In this document: positions 10,560-23,500 of the stretch, piece after piece
How the letters are laid out: the number at the start of each line of letters is the position of its first letter
How positions within the stretch are numbered: the first letter of the stretch is position 1
DNA from: Camellia lanceoleosa
Taxonomy: Eukaryota > Streptophyta > Magnoliopsida > Ericales > Theaceae
NCBI GenBank assembly: GCA_025200525.1
Contig: CM045758.1
Coordinates: 65,346,598-65,410,597 of the forward strand
Reading direction: 5' to 3'
DNA length: 64,000 nt
Notes under the pieces: model-generated
Seen by the model: the letters and a program-made list of their open reading frames with translations, nothing else
What the model was told of the DNA's origin: nothing
Databases searched by the model: none
Made by a program: the position numbers and the translations under genes

Positions 10560-13500
10560 AAATGTGATTATAATTTCTCCTTCTTAACTTTTTCTTTTGT
10601 TTACTGTTTTAATATTGTTCAATGGTTTTTTTGATTTTATTTTTGAATCTTTTTATTTATTATTTTAATTTTATTTTTAATTTTTTAATATGATTAAAGT
10701 TGGATAAATATAAACTCTCACAAAAAGAAAAATGTTATTATAATTAGTTGAATGATTCTTTTTTTTAATGTGATTGTAGTTAGTTTAGTAGTTAAAAAAA
10801 TGTGATTAACTAATTTTTAATGTTATTTAATCTTTTTATTTAATTTTTTAATATGATTAAAGTTAGATAAATAATGTTTTAATATCATTAAAGTTAGATA
10901 AATATAAACTTTTACAAAAAGAAAAATGTGATTATAATTAGTTGAATGATTCTTTTTTTAATGTGATTGTAGTTAGTTTAATAGTTAAAAAAATGTGATT
11001 AACTAACTTTTAATGTTATTTAATCTTTTTATTTACTGTTTTAATTTTATTTTTAAAAATATGATTATAATTAGTTGAATGATTCTTTTTTTTAATGTGA
11101 TTGTAGTTAGTTTAATAGTTAAAAAAATGTGATTAACTAATTTTTAATGTTATTTAATCTTTTTATTTACTATTTTAATTTTATTTTTAATTTTTCAATT
11201 TTTTAATATGATTAAAGTTAGATAAATATAAACTCTCACAAAAATAAAAATGTGATTGTAATTAGTTGAATGATTCTTTTTTTTAATGTGATTGTAGTTA
11301 GTTTAATAGTTAAAAAAATGTGATTAACTAATTTTTAATGTTATTTAATCTTTTTATTTACTGTTTTAATTTTATTTTTAAAAATATGATTATAATTAGT
11401 TGAATGATTCTTTTTTTTAATGTGATTGTAGTTAGTTTACTAATTTTTAATGTTATTTAATCTTTTTATTTACTGTTTTATTTTTATTTTTAAAAATATG
11501 ATTATAATTTGTTGAATGATTCTTTTTTTTTAATGTGATTGTAGTTAGTTTAATTTTTAATGTTATTTAATCTTTTTATTTACTATTTTAATTTTATTTT
11601 TAATTTTGCAATTTTTTAATATGATTAAAGTTAGATAAATATAAACTCTCACAAAAATAAAAATGTGATTGTAATTAGTTGAATGATTCTTTTTTTAATG
11701 TGATTGTAGTTAGTTTAATAGTTAAAAAAAAGGTGATTAACTAATTTTTAATGTTATTTAATCTTTTTATTTACTATTTTAATTTTATTTTCAATTTTTT
11801 AATATGATGAAAGTTAGATAAATATAAACTCTCACAAAAAGAAAAATGTGATTATAATTAGTTGAATGATTCTTTTTTTTAATGTGATTGTAGTTAGTTT
11901 AATAGTTAAAAAAAATGTGATTAACTAATTTTTAATGTTATTTAATCTTTTTATTTACTATTTTAATTTTATTTTTAATTTTTTAATATGATTAAAGTTA
12001 GATAAATATAAACCCTCACAAAAAGAAAAATGTGATTATAATTTTTCTTTCTTAACTTTTTTTTTTGTTTACAGTTTTAATATTGTAGTTAATCAAAAAT
12101 TAGTTCAATGGTCTTTTTTTAATGTAAAATCTTTTTATTTACTATTTTAATTTTATTTTTGATTTTTTAATATGATTAAAGTTAGATAAATATAGACCCT
12201 CACAAAAAGAAAAAATGTGATTATAATTAGTTGAATGATTCTTTTTTTAAATGTGATTGTAGTTAGTTTAATAGTTAAAAAAATGTGATTAACTAATTTT
12301 TAATGTTATTTTCAATTTTTAATGTGATTGTAGTTAGTTTAATAGTTAAAAAATGTGATTAACTAATTTTTAATGTTATTTAATCTTTTTATTTACTATT
12401 TTAATTTTATTTTTAATTTTTCAATTTTTTAATATGATTAAAGTTAGATAAATATAAACTCTCACAAAAATATAAATATGATTGTAATTAGTTGAATGAT
12501 TCTTTTTTTTAATATGATTGTAATTAGTTTAATAGTTAAAAAAATGTGATTAACTAATTTTTAATGTTATTTAATCTTTTTATTTACTATTTTAATTTTA
12601 TTTTTAATTTTTTAATATGATTAAAGTTAGATAAATATAAACTCTCACAAAAATATAAATGCGATTGTAATTAGTTGAATGAGTCTTTTTTTAATGTGAT
12701 TGTAGTTAGTTTAATAGTTAAAAAAATGTGATTAACTAATTTTTAATGTTATTTAATCTTTTTATTTACTATTTTAATTTTATTTTCAATTTTTTAATAT
12801 GATTAAAGTTAGATAAATATAAACCCTCACAAAAAGAAAAATGTGATTATAATTAGTTGAATGATTCTTTTTTTTTAATGTGATTGTAGTTAGTTTAATA
12901 GTTAAAAAAAATGTGATTAACTAATTTTTAATGTTATTTAATCTTTTTATTTACTATTTTAATTTTATTTTTGATTTTTTAATATGATTAAAGTTAGATA
13001 AATATAAACCCTCACAAAAAGAAAAATGTGATTATAATTTTTCCTTCTTAATTTTTTCTTTTGTTTACAGTTTTAATATTGTAGTTAATCAAAAATTAGT
13101 TTAATGGTCTTTTTTTAATGTAAAATCTTTTTATTTACTATTTTAATTTTATTTTTGATTTTTTAATATGATTAAAGTTAGATAACTATAGACCCTCACA
13201 AAAAGAAAAAATGTGATTATAATTAGTCGAATGATTCCTTTTTTTAATGTGATTGTAGTTAGTTTAATAGTTAAAAAAATGTGATTAACTAATTTTTAAT
13301 GTTATTTAATCTTTTTATTCACTATTTTAATTTTATTTTTAATTTTTTAATATGATTAAATTTAGATAAATATAAACCCTCACAAAAAGGAAAATGTGAT
13401 TATAATTAGTTGAATGATTCTTTTTTTTAATATGATTGTAGTTAGTTTAATAGTTAAAAAAAATGTGATTAACTAATTTTTAATGTTATTTAATCTTTTT

Positions 13501-13590
13501 ATTTACTATTTTAATTTTATTTTTAATTTTTTAATATGATTAGAATTAGATAAATATAAACCCTCACAAAAAGAAAAATGTTGCATTATA
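10560..13590. repeat. 3-kb AT-rich tandem repeat (unit roughly 180-200 bp)
   Basis: The array is built from a unit containing, in order, TGTGATTGTAGTTAGTTTAA, GTGATTAACTAATTTTTAAT, TTTATTTACTATTTTAATTT, ATATGATTAAAGTTAGATAA and CTCACAAAAAGAAAAATGTG. I count about 15 occurrences of GTAGTTAGTTT from 10,777 to 13,440, some units being shortened. Some units instead carry a TTCTTAACTTTTTCTTTTGT segment, giving a higher-order pattern. No open reading frame of note is present. It may have formed by rolling-circle slippage or unequal exchange inside the Helitron. Confidence 0.85.
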
Positions 13591-13739
13591 GGCAATCTCT
13601 ATTTTAATTTTGTTTGCGTTGTGACAATCTCTATGTTGAATTTATTTTAACTGATTGTGTTTTTTTACACTATATTAAATAACTTATTCTTACTTTTTCT
13701 TACTTTTTCAAACACAAACTTATAATTCCAAAATTTTAT

Positions 13740-14060
13740 AGGATAATGGCGTTAGAATGATTAAAGATTATATTGCGTCATGCCAAGACCGTGCCTATGC
13801 ATTTATCATACCTGTACCAACAATGCCACGTCAACTAGATTGTGTACCGTGCGTCACTTTTGTTTTAAATATAGATTAGTCTGAAGAATGTCTATATCTT
13901 TCAGAAAGTAAAAAAAAAAAATGTAAGTATAACTTTTTTACTTTATAACATTTTATAAATACATAATATATGTATTGTTCATTAATTATGATACTAACTA
14001 TCATGTTGACAATGCAGGAATGCTGATAGAAGGCCCACAACAATTTAGATTTTAGTTATT
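13740..14060 (+). other. Non-repetitive segment in the large Helitron, possible captured exon(s)
   Basis: After the tandem array the composition changes. A 44-codon open stretch starts at ATG 13757 and contains the residues AFIIPVPTMPRQ; it is preceded by an acceptor-like TTTTATAG. Farther on, GACAATGCAG at about 14,010-14,019 also looks like an acceptor before AATGCTGATAGAAGGCCCAC. I do not recognise the protein. It could be a captured gene piece or a remnant of the autonomous element's accessory exon. Confidence 0.3.
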
Positions 14061-14260
14061 TTTTTGTTTTACTTATTCAGTGAATTTCGAACAAATGTAA
14101 TAAATTCTTATTTTTATTACTTTAATTATGCAATGTCAATATTTTCTTTTAAAATTACATATATTTTATGCTAACAATTTAAAAATATGTTTAACATAAC
14201 TATGAATGATTTTTTTTTTATTTAAATTTAATCCCGTACATAGTACGAGTGATATGCTAG

Positions 14261-16006
14261 TATTGAATTATGGTAAAGTGCAATTTGGATTTGTTAAGCT
14301 AAAATTCTGGAGCAAGGTCTATGTTGTCATCGTTTGTGCACTAGCATTTAAAATTCCCGAGCAATTTCTCATCATGGAATACGATGAGTTTGTTGGATAG
14401 TCAAGTGTGTGATGGATTAAAATGAATGTAAATAGCGAGTGATAAAGGGAATTATTATTATTTTTTGGTTATATTTTAGCTAGAGGGTTTAATTTTATTT
14501 TATTTAAATTACATTGAACAAATTTTCTTTTTCTTTATTTATTTTTATGTTTTAAATAATATTTTTATTCTTTTTAATTAAAATTTAATTTTTATAAACT
14601 TAATACAAATAACATCGAAATATCAAAAGGTTCAGAGAAAAGGTTCAGAGAAAGCGTCTCTCTCTAGGTGAATTTTGGTGGTGTTTTGGTGACACTTCAA
14701 TGATCCATTTTACACTTTTAACGTGTAGATTTACCCTCTTATAGTATAGATCTATAGTTTTCAAGTGTAGATCTAGATTTTTTATGTCTGAAATAGGAGT
14801 TTTGAGAGTTTTCTCTTTTGATTTTGATATAAATTTTTAGATTTTCAACACTCACAATGGTTTCTTCTCAGCTCTAACTTCTCGTGGTATTCAATGTCCG
14901 CCAGCGACAAAGTTGGGCAGCAGCGACGGGTACGATATCGACGGGAACAGTAGACTTTCAAGCAGATCTTGCTTTTCAGATTACATATTTGAGAAGATCG
15001 GTGACTTTTCTTGTCTCGTAGTTGTTTTTTTTGTGAATTTATTTTTTGTTTTGTTGTTTGGTTGGGATGACCCTTTAGGATCTTATTTATGTAATGTTAT
15101 TGTTTATTAATATAATGTTTTTCATGTTCTAAAATTAAAAATAAAAAAATTTAAAAGAAAAATGAAGAAGAAGAAGAAATAATCACAAGTAACGTTTTGT
15201 CTAACTCAAAATTCTAATTACATTTGTTGAGCCTATAGTACTAAAGTTAAAATAACTAACTTGATTATTAGCAATGACGAATCCAATATTTGAATATTGG
15301 AGGGTGAAATCACATATAATTTTTCATATTTTGAATTACTTTACTAATTATTAATATAATATATATAGTTTTACAATTGTTAGGATTGCGACTGCACCTT
15401 TAAATTTGAAAAACAATTCAATGCCCTTAAAACGTATTCATACTCCTTCACTAATCATCATGCATTATGCTTCCTCATATTCTTTAATCATCAAATACAA
15501 AATTATGAGTTTTATTTTTTCCACCAATCACAATGTTTTGTGCTCTAAAAGTACCACATGATTATACTCCAAGAGCACCCAATAACCACTCCTTAAATCC
15601 ATTGTTGATTATTAGTTTAATGGAGTTAAATATTTGACGATGTAGTTAAGCTAATAAATAAAATTAACTATTTTTTATGAAAATGTTCCAATGGGTATAA
15701 TTTACGTGAGCAAGAGCTACTTTTGTAAAAATATTTTGAAAATAAAAGTATTTGATCTTGTTGCATTTTGTTGTTGTTGTTGTTAATAGATAGGAGAGTA
15801 ATTATAAATATGAGAAATATTTACATCATTAAATAGATTATTAGCCTACGATAGTTAAAAAGTCAACAAAGCCTAACATCCAATAAATCAATTAGGCTAA
15901 GCCCAACACAATCACCACTGATTAAGAGTTGAATCCCAAGTCTCGTACCACAAAACTATTACACAACCATTAAGCTGAATTCTCTGTTATCGATGTTGTA
16001 TTAATT
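14261..16006. other. Intergenic DNA without recognisable gene
   Basis: AT-rich sequence with no supported gene. Around 14,640-15,110 the composition is less biased (AGGTTCAGAGAAAGCGTCTC, then a GCAGCGACGGGTACG patch) and a 65-codon open stretch occurs at 14,913-15,110, but I cannot match it to a family. The remainder, 15,120-16,000, shows only short AT-rich and microsatellite-like runs. Confidence 0.6.
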
Positions 16007-16257
16007 AGCTCCATTTGGAAACAAGTGGTTAGTTTTTTTGACCTTTTGATTTTTTTTTTTAGTTTGGTTAAAAAAGTTGTGTTTGGGAGGATAGTTGATT
16101 TTTATTTATTTATTTATTTTTATAGTTAATTTGATGGTTGTGAGAGAAAAAACGACGTAATTATGATTTGGATGTAATATTTTATCTTATTACCTATTTT
16201 TACTTATTTTATCTCTATTAACTATTTTAGTCAAAACCTAACTTCTCAAACGGGGCT
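16007..16257. mobile_element. Small MITE with AGCYCC-type inverted ends
   Basis: The left end AGCTCCATTTGGAAA and the right end TTCTCAAACGGGGCT are imperfect inverted repeats, and the 250-bp interior is AT-rich without coding. The flanking ATT on both sides may be a 3-bp target duplication. The superfamily is uncertain (PIF/Harbinger-like or hAT-like). Confidence 0.5.
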
Positions 16258-17084
16258 ATTATCAATCAAAGGTTGAATTATCTTAATTTATTTTTCCATT
16301 CAATTTTACCATTAGTAAGACCATATTTTGTTTATCAATTCTGTCATTAAATTTAAATTTGATAAAAAAATAACATTTTTTATGTTCCTATAGATTTATC
16401 AAATGAGTATCAAATTGAATATATCAAAAATCTTTCACTAAATTAAGGATGTTGGGAAGTTTTCATAAAATCACTGATCATAGGTTAGATTTTCATCTCT
16501 AGATGTCCATTCGAATATCCACCTCGAGATAAAAATTTGTGAAAAAATATACTGACCGGTCGACCGGTCGGACATATACTCAATCGTCTGTCCAATCGGC
16601 CAATATTTTGATAAAATGTCAAAATCCTCCATTAAAATACTTGGTATTAAATAAAATTTTTACTCAACTTTGATTTAAAAATAAAAAATGCACTATTGAA
16701 AATGCTCTAATCCTTCGACGAACAATTTTCAAAACCAGATCTGACGATTAGGATTGCTGTGGTTTGGTGCATCAAAACCAACCTGGCTGCACCTGCACAT
16801 GCACATGCACAATAGAAAAAATCGGTGTAAAACTTCTTCCCCTTCCCTACCCGCTTTGTTCGTTGAAAACTTCATCCAACAAATCACAAGAAGGCCTTTT
16901 GGAACTGTGTGTGTATGTGCGTGTTGGGGGTTCAATTCAGGGTTTAAAGCTTCTGATTTGTCTTCCCTTTCTTATTATAATAACAAGATCTCAGTTGATC
17001 AATTTACTCTTCACTTTCTTTTCTTGAGAGTAAAACAGATTGAAACCCTTTTTTTTCAAAGTTTTTCTCAGAGCGATCGCTAAA
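16258..17084 (+). promoter_or_regulatory. Upstream region and 5' leader of RFT1
   Basis: The 830 bp before the RFT1 start codon contain no other gene. From about 16,690 the sequence becomes less AT-rich, with a CACATGCACATGCAC repeat (16,796-16,810), pyrimidine patches (CTTCCCCTTCCCTACCC) typical of plant 5' leaders, and TAAAATGGCG as start context, with the A at -3 and G at +4 favoured in plants. I could not single out a convincing TATA box. A palindromic ACCGGTCGACCGGT lies at about 16,555-16,568. Confidence 0.45.
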
Positions 17085-17157
17085 ATGGCGAGTGATGGTG
17101 CTACTAATCTTTCTCGCACTTTCAAGTACTTATTCGGTTAGTTTAACTCTCCATTTC

Positions 17158-17194
<37 letters not shown>

Positions 17195-17521
17195 AATGTG
17201 TATGATTTTGTTGTGTGTGTGTTGGGGGAGAACAGCTACGCAGTTCTTGTCAAGGGGAATCCCATTCATATTCAATTCATGGATCATAAGACACCTCACT
17301 GCAAAAGATTATGCGGTAATTTGCTATTCCCACTAATCTCAGTTTCTCTATAGTTAGTGAATGCTATTTTTTGTTTGCAAAATTCAATTAGTCCAATTGT
17401 TCAGATAGATAAACAAATTGACAGATTTTGTTCCTAACTCTTGTTGTGTATTTCGTTGATAACCTCGCTTTCTATAGCTAATGAATGCTATTTTAATTTG
17501 GGAAATTCAATTAATCAAATT

Positions 17522-17569
<48 letters not shown>

Positions 17570-20500
17570 ATTGATTGATTGATTGGTTTTGTTCTTAACT
17601 TTGTTGGGTATTTTATTGATGGAGAATTCTACAATACACATCTCATACCATATGCATCTTTAGTTACATCATTTTATTCTTTCGTTATGACCAATTTTCT
17701 TCTTTAGTTATGACATTATTTTGAGATGTTTGGTTATGCCTTGTGTAGTGTTTGGTTATGACTTCTTTTTTTTGTTTTAGTTATGACGCAAAAGTATGAA
17801 GTCATACCATTTTCTTTTTAGTTATAAGGTGGTGTACCGTAGTCTTTCCCTTTATTGCTAACCTCAGTTCCTATAGCTAATGAATGCTGTTTTTGTTTGG
17901 GGAATTCAATTGATCCCATTGTTCAGAGAGAGAGATGGGTTTCTTATTGAACCTCTTTTGATGGTTGTGTGAATTATTTTGAAGTTTTGGTCCCCACTCT
18001 CTATGACCTGAAATATGTACAGAATTATAAAAGGCACCAGTGGTGACTGTTTTAAGGATAATAGAAATTTCCTATCTTTCGATCTACTTCCTAAGTGTAC
18101 TGCTGGGCTGGGGTCATCCTTCTTTCTTGTATTTGACTTGCTCTTTCTAATTTTATTGAGCTCTCTTAATTTCTTTTTCCTGGAATACATACACACATGA
18201 TAAGATCTTGCTCTAGAATGATGATTTCGTGGCATGTTTCAGGAATCTATATTGTTTTTGTTGATTGTGTTCTTAGGATGAAGTGTTTGCAATATATGTC
18301 ACAAAAACTTCAGATGTTTTCAAAACTTCAGAAAGCATGAGCTGGATTCAAACGCAAAATATCACCACTCCTTTAATATAGCCTGTTTGGATTGTCATTT
18401 TTATAATCATTCTCTAACCCATGACTAATATTATTTTCTTGATGTAGCTAAGGATTATTATGCATCTATTAATTGTTTAATTATTTGTCATGTTGTGTCC
18501 TTAAACCATAGGTCTTGGAGGTTGTTTGATAGCCCCACTAAATGCAAGAATGACACACAATAAGCTGTCACTTAAATATGAAATTTTACTTGAAAAAAGA
18601 TTTGAATTTTAAGTTCATGCAACTTGACACTCATTGAATGCTAACATGCTCTCTCAAACGAGGTTTTTCATCTTTTGTTCTTGGAGTTTCAGTTTGAAAC
18701 TTCAGGACTAAAATTTTTTATTGTTCAATCTTAAGTTTTATCAAACATCCTATAGACTATAGTCATAAAAAGTCCAACTAGTGTTCACCCTCTATTAATT
18801 TTTATGTAAGTAGGTGAACTGAACCTTATCTGACATCATTCATCTTTTCTAGATATTTCGGGGATCTTGTGCTTCCATCCATCTAAGCTTACATTTGTGC
18901 TTTCTTATGCAGCTTTATGCTGTGCAATTCCATCTGTTTGTCACCTGTGTCTTGTTCCTTAGTCGAGAGGGTTTTCGGCGAGCATGCATGAGAGCAGACG
19001 TTAAATGGTACTTCTTCATGCTTAAATTGTTGCAATTATCTGTTTTTGTTATCTGTTGTGTTGAAGCATTACCAATTTTTTGCCCATTTGCTTGATTAGT
19101 TTTATTTATCTTTTACTATAAGTTATAATTTTGAAAGGGCTAAAATTCTAAAGTTGATTATAACATGAGATTTCTGAGTGCTCTTGTTATTAGTTTATTT
19201 ATATTTATTAGATTGAGGCCCAGTAAATGTACATGAAGTTAGAGCATGATATGGATAAGGTAAGGGAGCTAACCAGTGAAACAGCTTTGAATTATGGATT
19301 CATAAGTTCACAACCAAGTTTTATTTTCTGGTGGTTCACCCTCAGTTCTTTCTTTGTAACCAAGTCCTTTCTAGATTAAATTTATTTTCCTTTGTCAGAA
19401 TTTAATGCAGCTGACCAAGGAGGAGAACACTTCAGTTTTCTCTCTGACATTTTGACATACTTTTTATTAATCTCCACAACTACAACCATAAGCTTTTGAT
19501 GTGTAAATTGGTAATTTTTTTTTTTGTTCTTCTATGCATGTAAGACATTGCTTTTCTTGCAGTGATGGTGCTTCAACAGGAGAAAATGCATCAAAAATTT
19601 TGAAGGTAGCCTGGATGACTGTCCCATTTGGAATAGTTATTACAGTTGCAGCATGTATACTTGTCTTCTGGTGGCAAGAACTAAGTTATTCTAATCCATA
19701 TGCACAAGCTATCTTGATTAATGGTAATCATCAATTTCTTATTCGAAAAGTTTGAATCCTGAATCATTTTGTAGGTTTGTTATGCAATTAAGATGCCGTC
19801 TTAAAATTCAGTTATGGGTTAATGGTCCTTGTTAATTGGGCATTTTAACTCGAATCATTTGTTTATTGGTTTATTTTTTATGCCAACATTCATGTGGGAA
19901 GAAAGATGGAGTGGTGTGCGGCAATTTTCATTATCTGAGAACCATGTTGTGGAGGTCTTGGAAATATCAGTTTGCATGAAATGAATGCTCTCATTTATAT
20001 TTTTAAAAAGTTTGATGGTTGAGATTGGTTCATTTTGTTTGTCAGGTCTTGCATGTATTTTGGAGCTATTGGCAGAACCCTTGTATATTGTTTCTCAGAA
20101 CTTGCTTCTTCTCAGGTTGCGGTTGATAGTTGAAACTGTAGCTACTCTTTCACGTTGTATGACAACCTATATTCTCATTGTCAAGCAACCTGACATGGTA
20201 AAAATTTTAAATGGATTATGTGTTAACAAACTTTGTGGCTTAAATTGTTACTGTTTTTCATACTATTGTTAGAACAAAATCAGAAGTTAGTTTAGGAACT
20301 TGTGACTTCATTATTGATATTTAACAGCATGTATGCTCATTAGCTTCATTGTTTAATTCTTGCTTACTTTCAATAGCTTCTGTGGACAGTTTTTAGCTAA
20401 GTTTCTTGGTACCTTTTGGAATAAAATTATATTTATAGAAAAATATCATTAATTCAATGTTGACCTACAGGAGAAGGCAATTGTATTCGCTTTGTCACAA

Positions 20501-23500
20501 ACTGCGTACGGAGCTTGCTTGTTCTTTTGTTATTGGGGCTACTTTCCTCTTTTTCGTGTATTTAAGGTTTCTGATCTTTTCCCTTTCAGGTATAGTTTCT
20601 TTGCTGGTAGAAGCTATTTTGTACAGTGACTAATATATTGTAATTATGAACAGAAGGAAGAACCCTTTAGACCTTTTGCATGACTAAACATAAATAAAGG
20701 TTATTTGAAGTGCCCTATTAGTTCCACCTCACTTAACAGTCCCCACTACCACCACTGCACCAACATGCTTAAACTGCCTTTCTTAAATGTAAATAGTTTT
20801 GCTTGTTTTTTTATTTTATGATACCATATGCCGATTGGGTGCCACCCAACTCATGTCATTAGTGCACCAAGCAATTTTTGCACCTGACATCTTTAATATG
20901 AAGTCTCTTGGTTTTTTTTCTTACCTCTTGTAGGTACATGCTTTTGGATTTCCTATGTGGCAAGCCACATCATTGCTATGATGTTGGCTTGGGACACCCC
21001 ATTCACATCATTAGGCATGACTTGAATCTTGGCTTAGTGCCTTGCTTGACTAGATGCCTCCCTTGGCTTGTTGCCTTGCCTAACTCCTTTCCTATCCTCA
21101 CCTCTGTTATTAGAATCGTATGATTCGATTCGATTCGATTCGATTCGATTCAGTATGTAATCGATTCAAACAGGTTGTGTGAATCGCAAATAGCAATGAA
21201 TCATAGGTGAATCGGTGAATCGTGAATCGGTTTGATTCGCTAAAATTAATGTTTGCTTTCTTTTTTGGTTTTTTATTGTTGAAAATGGATTCACACAACC
21301 TTTTTAAGGTCTCTAGGATTGCTATATGCCATCTTTTGACTTTTTCCGTCCCTACTCACTCTCAAATACTCAAACCTTAGCGGAAAAAAATGAACTCTCT
21401 CTCTACAATATTCTAGGCTTACATATTCAATTTTATCTAAGTACTTGTATTTACAAAATGAATTTTTTGAATGCTTCAAGTGAGATTTTTGAAAAAGTTT
21501 GAAGATTTTGGTTTTTTAACCTTGTAAAAAGTTAAAAACATTGTTGTTGAGTAATTGTTACTTGGAAATTGAAAGTTTGTCTTTGTTTGCTTTCTTTATT
21601 AAGAATGGTTGATAACAACTAGTATCTAAAAGGGAAAAGGTGAAGTGGTAGTGTTAACTTCTTACCCAAATCACAAGATCATCATTTAAAACAATATTTT
21701 TATTAATTTAAGTATAAATATTTCATATTTATTAAATATATTTAATATCTAAATGTGTAGATATATTTTCTATGTAACTAAAAAAAGGTGACCGAATCTT
21801 TACGATTCAAGATTTGATTCGCGATTCGGTACAATACTATTTTGATTTTATGATTTGAATTCCGATTTGACAACTATGATCCTCACATGTTTGCTGCCTC
21901 ACCATTCTTCACATCTCTTGCACTCGTTCTTGAAATGGCACCATGACGCTACAGTGTTTATCTAGGTTGGGAGTAGGGCCTAAGAACCCCTTTTAAGGTG
22001 GTGCCTTGGTTGTGGGGCGCCCAAGCTACCTATGACCCCCACTTGGGATCACCAAAGGATTTGTGGTTTGGAGGCTAGAGTTGAGTGTCATTACAGTGCC
22101 TTGCCATCTCCTTCCTCGAGAGGACTTACACCTAGACTGGTCTTAAAAGGGAGAGAGGCCTCTACGAGAAGGCAAGGGATGTTGACCAAAACATGTGACT
22201 AAACATATATATATCCATTGCAGCTCCTCGATACCAATGTTTTAAAAACCGGACCGGTGAGTGAATCAGAAAAAGCATCGGGTGGATGGGTCACCGGTTT
22301 AACAGTCGGGTTGAACCGGAATCGAACCGTGATGTCATAAATATATTAAAATTATATTTAAATAAAAATATAAGCAATAAAATTATAAATTAAAAAAATT
22401 AAATAATCTTAAATATTTCTCCTAATACTTTTTTTACTAAAAAATATAAAAATATATTTTAAAATATTATTAATTTTAATTTTGGAAGAAGAAATCAAAT
22501 ATTCAATATTTTCTCCATATGATTTTAATTCAAATAATTTGATTGAAAGAAGAGCAAAAATTTTGGAGGGATATCAAAATTTTAAGTTTCCCTCCAATAA
22601 AATTGATTGAATCCCACATAGATTTCTTGATAATAAGAAAGAAAGAAAGAAAGAAAGAAAGAACGAATAAAAAAACAAAAATTTGATTTTATTGACCCGG
22701 TGAACCGTCTCTGGGTTGACCGGTTCGGCGGTTCAACCGCCAGTTTTCCTGGTTCACTCAAAATAAGCTGGTTTTTCACTTTGAACGGCTTAGCGGGTGT
22801 ATCCGGACTGGAACCCCGATCGGTCGACGGTACAACTGGTCGAACTGGGCATGGGACATCATGCAAAGGTGAGCTGGCCCCCATGTGCCAACCCTCCTAT
22901 GAAAGGAAGCATCTTCCTCCACACAAGAAGATATATATGAAAGCTTATTCCACTTCCACTCTCTCTCTTCATCTAAGACCACCTTAGCTCTAACCTCCCT
23001 CACTTCCAGTGGTTTTGCAACCATCTCAGTGCCTACCATTATTTCCATGCTCCACGGTTTACCCACCCACAATGCTGCCCACATCTCTCAACTAACATCT
23101 TCTCAATACTTAAAAAATGGTTATTAAAATTTGAGTTTAATGTTGTTTTGTCAAATTTTATGTTTGGGGGATCTATCATGGAGTTTATATTACTTGGAAA
23201 ATTGATGAAGAAGTATATAGAAGAGAAAAAAGACCTTTATACGGTGCCTATTGACTTCAAAAAATTAAATATTAGAGGTTCCTTGAGAAAGAATGTGGAG
23301 AGCTTTAGAGAAGAAAAGAGTGTCAATGAGAAATATCCACATGATTAACGCACATTGAAGTATGAGAACAACAGGTGAAGCAATAAATGAGTTTCCAACA
23401 ACAATAGACTTCCAATCAAGGATTAGCATCAATTCCTTACCTTACTGCATTAATTTATGGATAAACTTACTAGACATATTTCTTGGTTTACACTTTTTTG

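Larger units (their letters stand above)
9369..14260 (+). mobile_element. Large non-autonomous Helitron of about 4.9 kb
   Basis: The 5' end TCTATACTATATATTAAGC directly follows the CTAG of the previous element, and the next + strand terminus is at 14260: hairpin CCCGTACATAGTACGAG and TGATATGCTAG followed by T. The hairpin carries compensatory changes relative to its neighbours (GTAC/GTAC instead of GTGC/GCAC), suggesting a separate lineage. Inside are two tandem blocks of the GACTTGATGATTGGTTCAAA type (9469 and 9552), a 3-kb AT-rich tandem repeat, and about 320 bp of less repetitive sequence near the 3' end. No RepHel protein is recognisable. That one element spans the whole interval is inferred from the ends. 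Confidence 0.6.

Noticed and set aside
14913..15110. 65-codon open stretch with a GSSDGYDIDGNSRLSS start
   Set aside because: The second half is a low-complexity hydrophobic run from T-rich DNA; no family recognised and no splice-compatible neighbours.
20908..21123. Candidate extra RFT1 exon beginning AGGTACATGCTTTTGG
   Set aside because: Exon 6 (AG) and exon 7 (A) complete an Arg codon and the conserved order is kept; the piece adds unrelated residues and ends in the GATTC repeat of a MITE.
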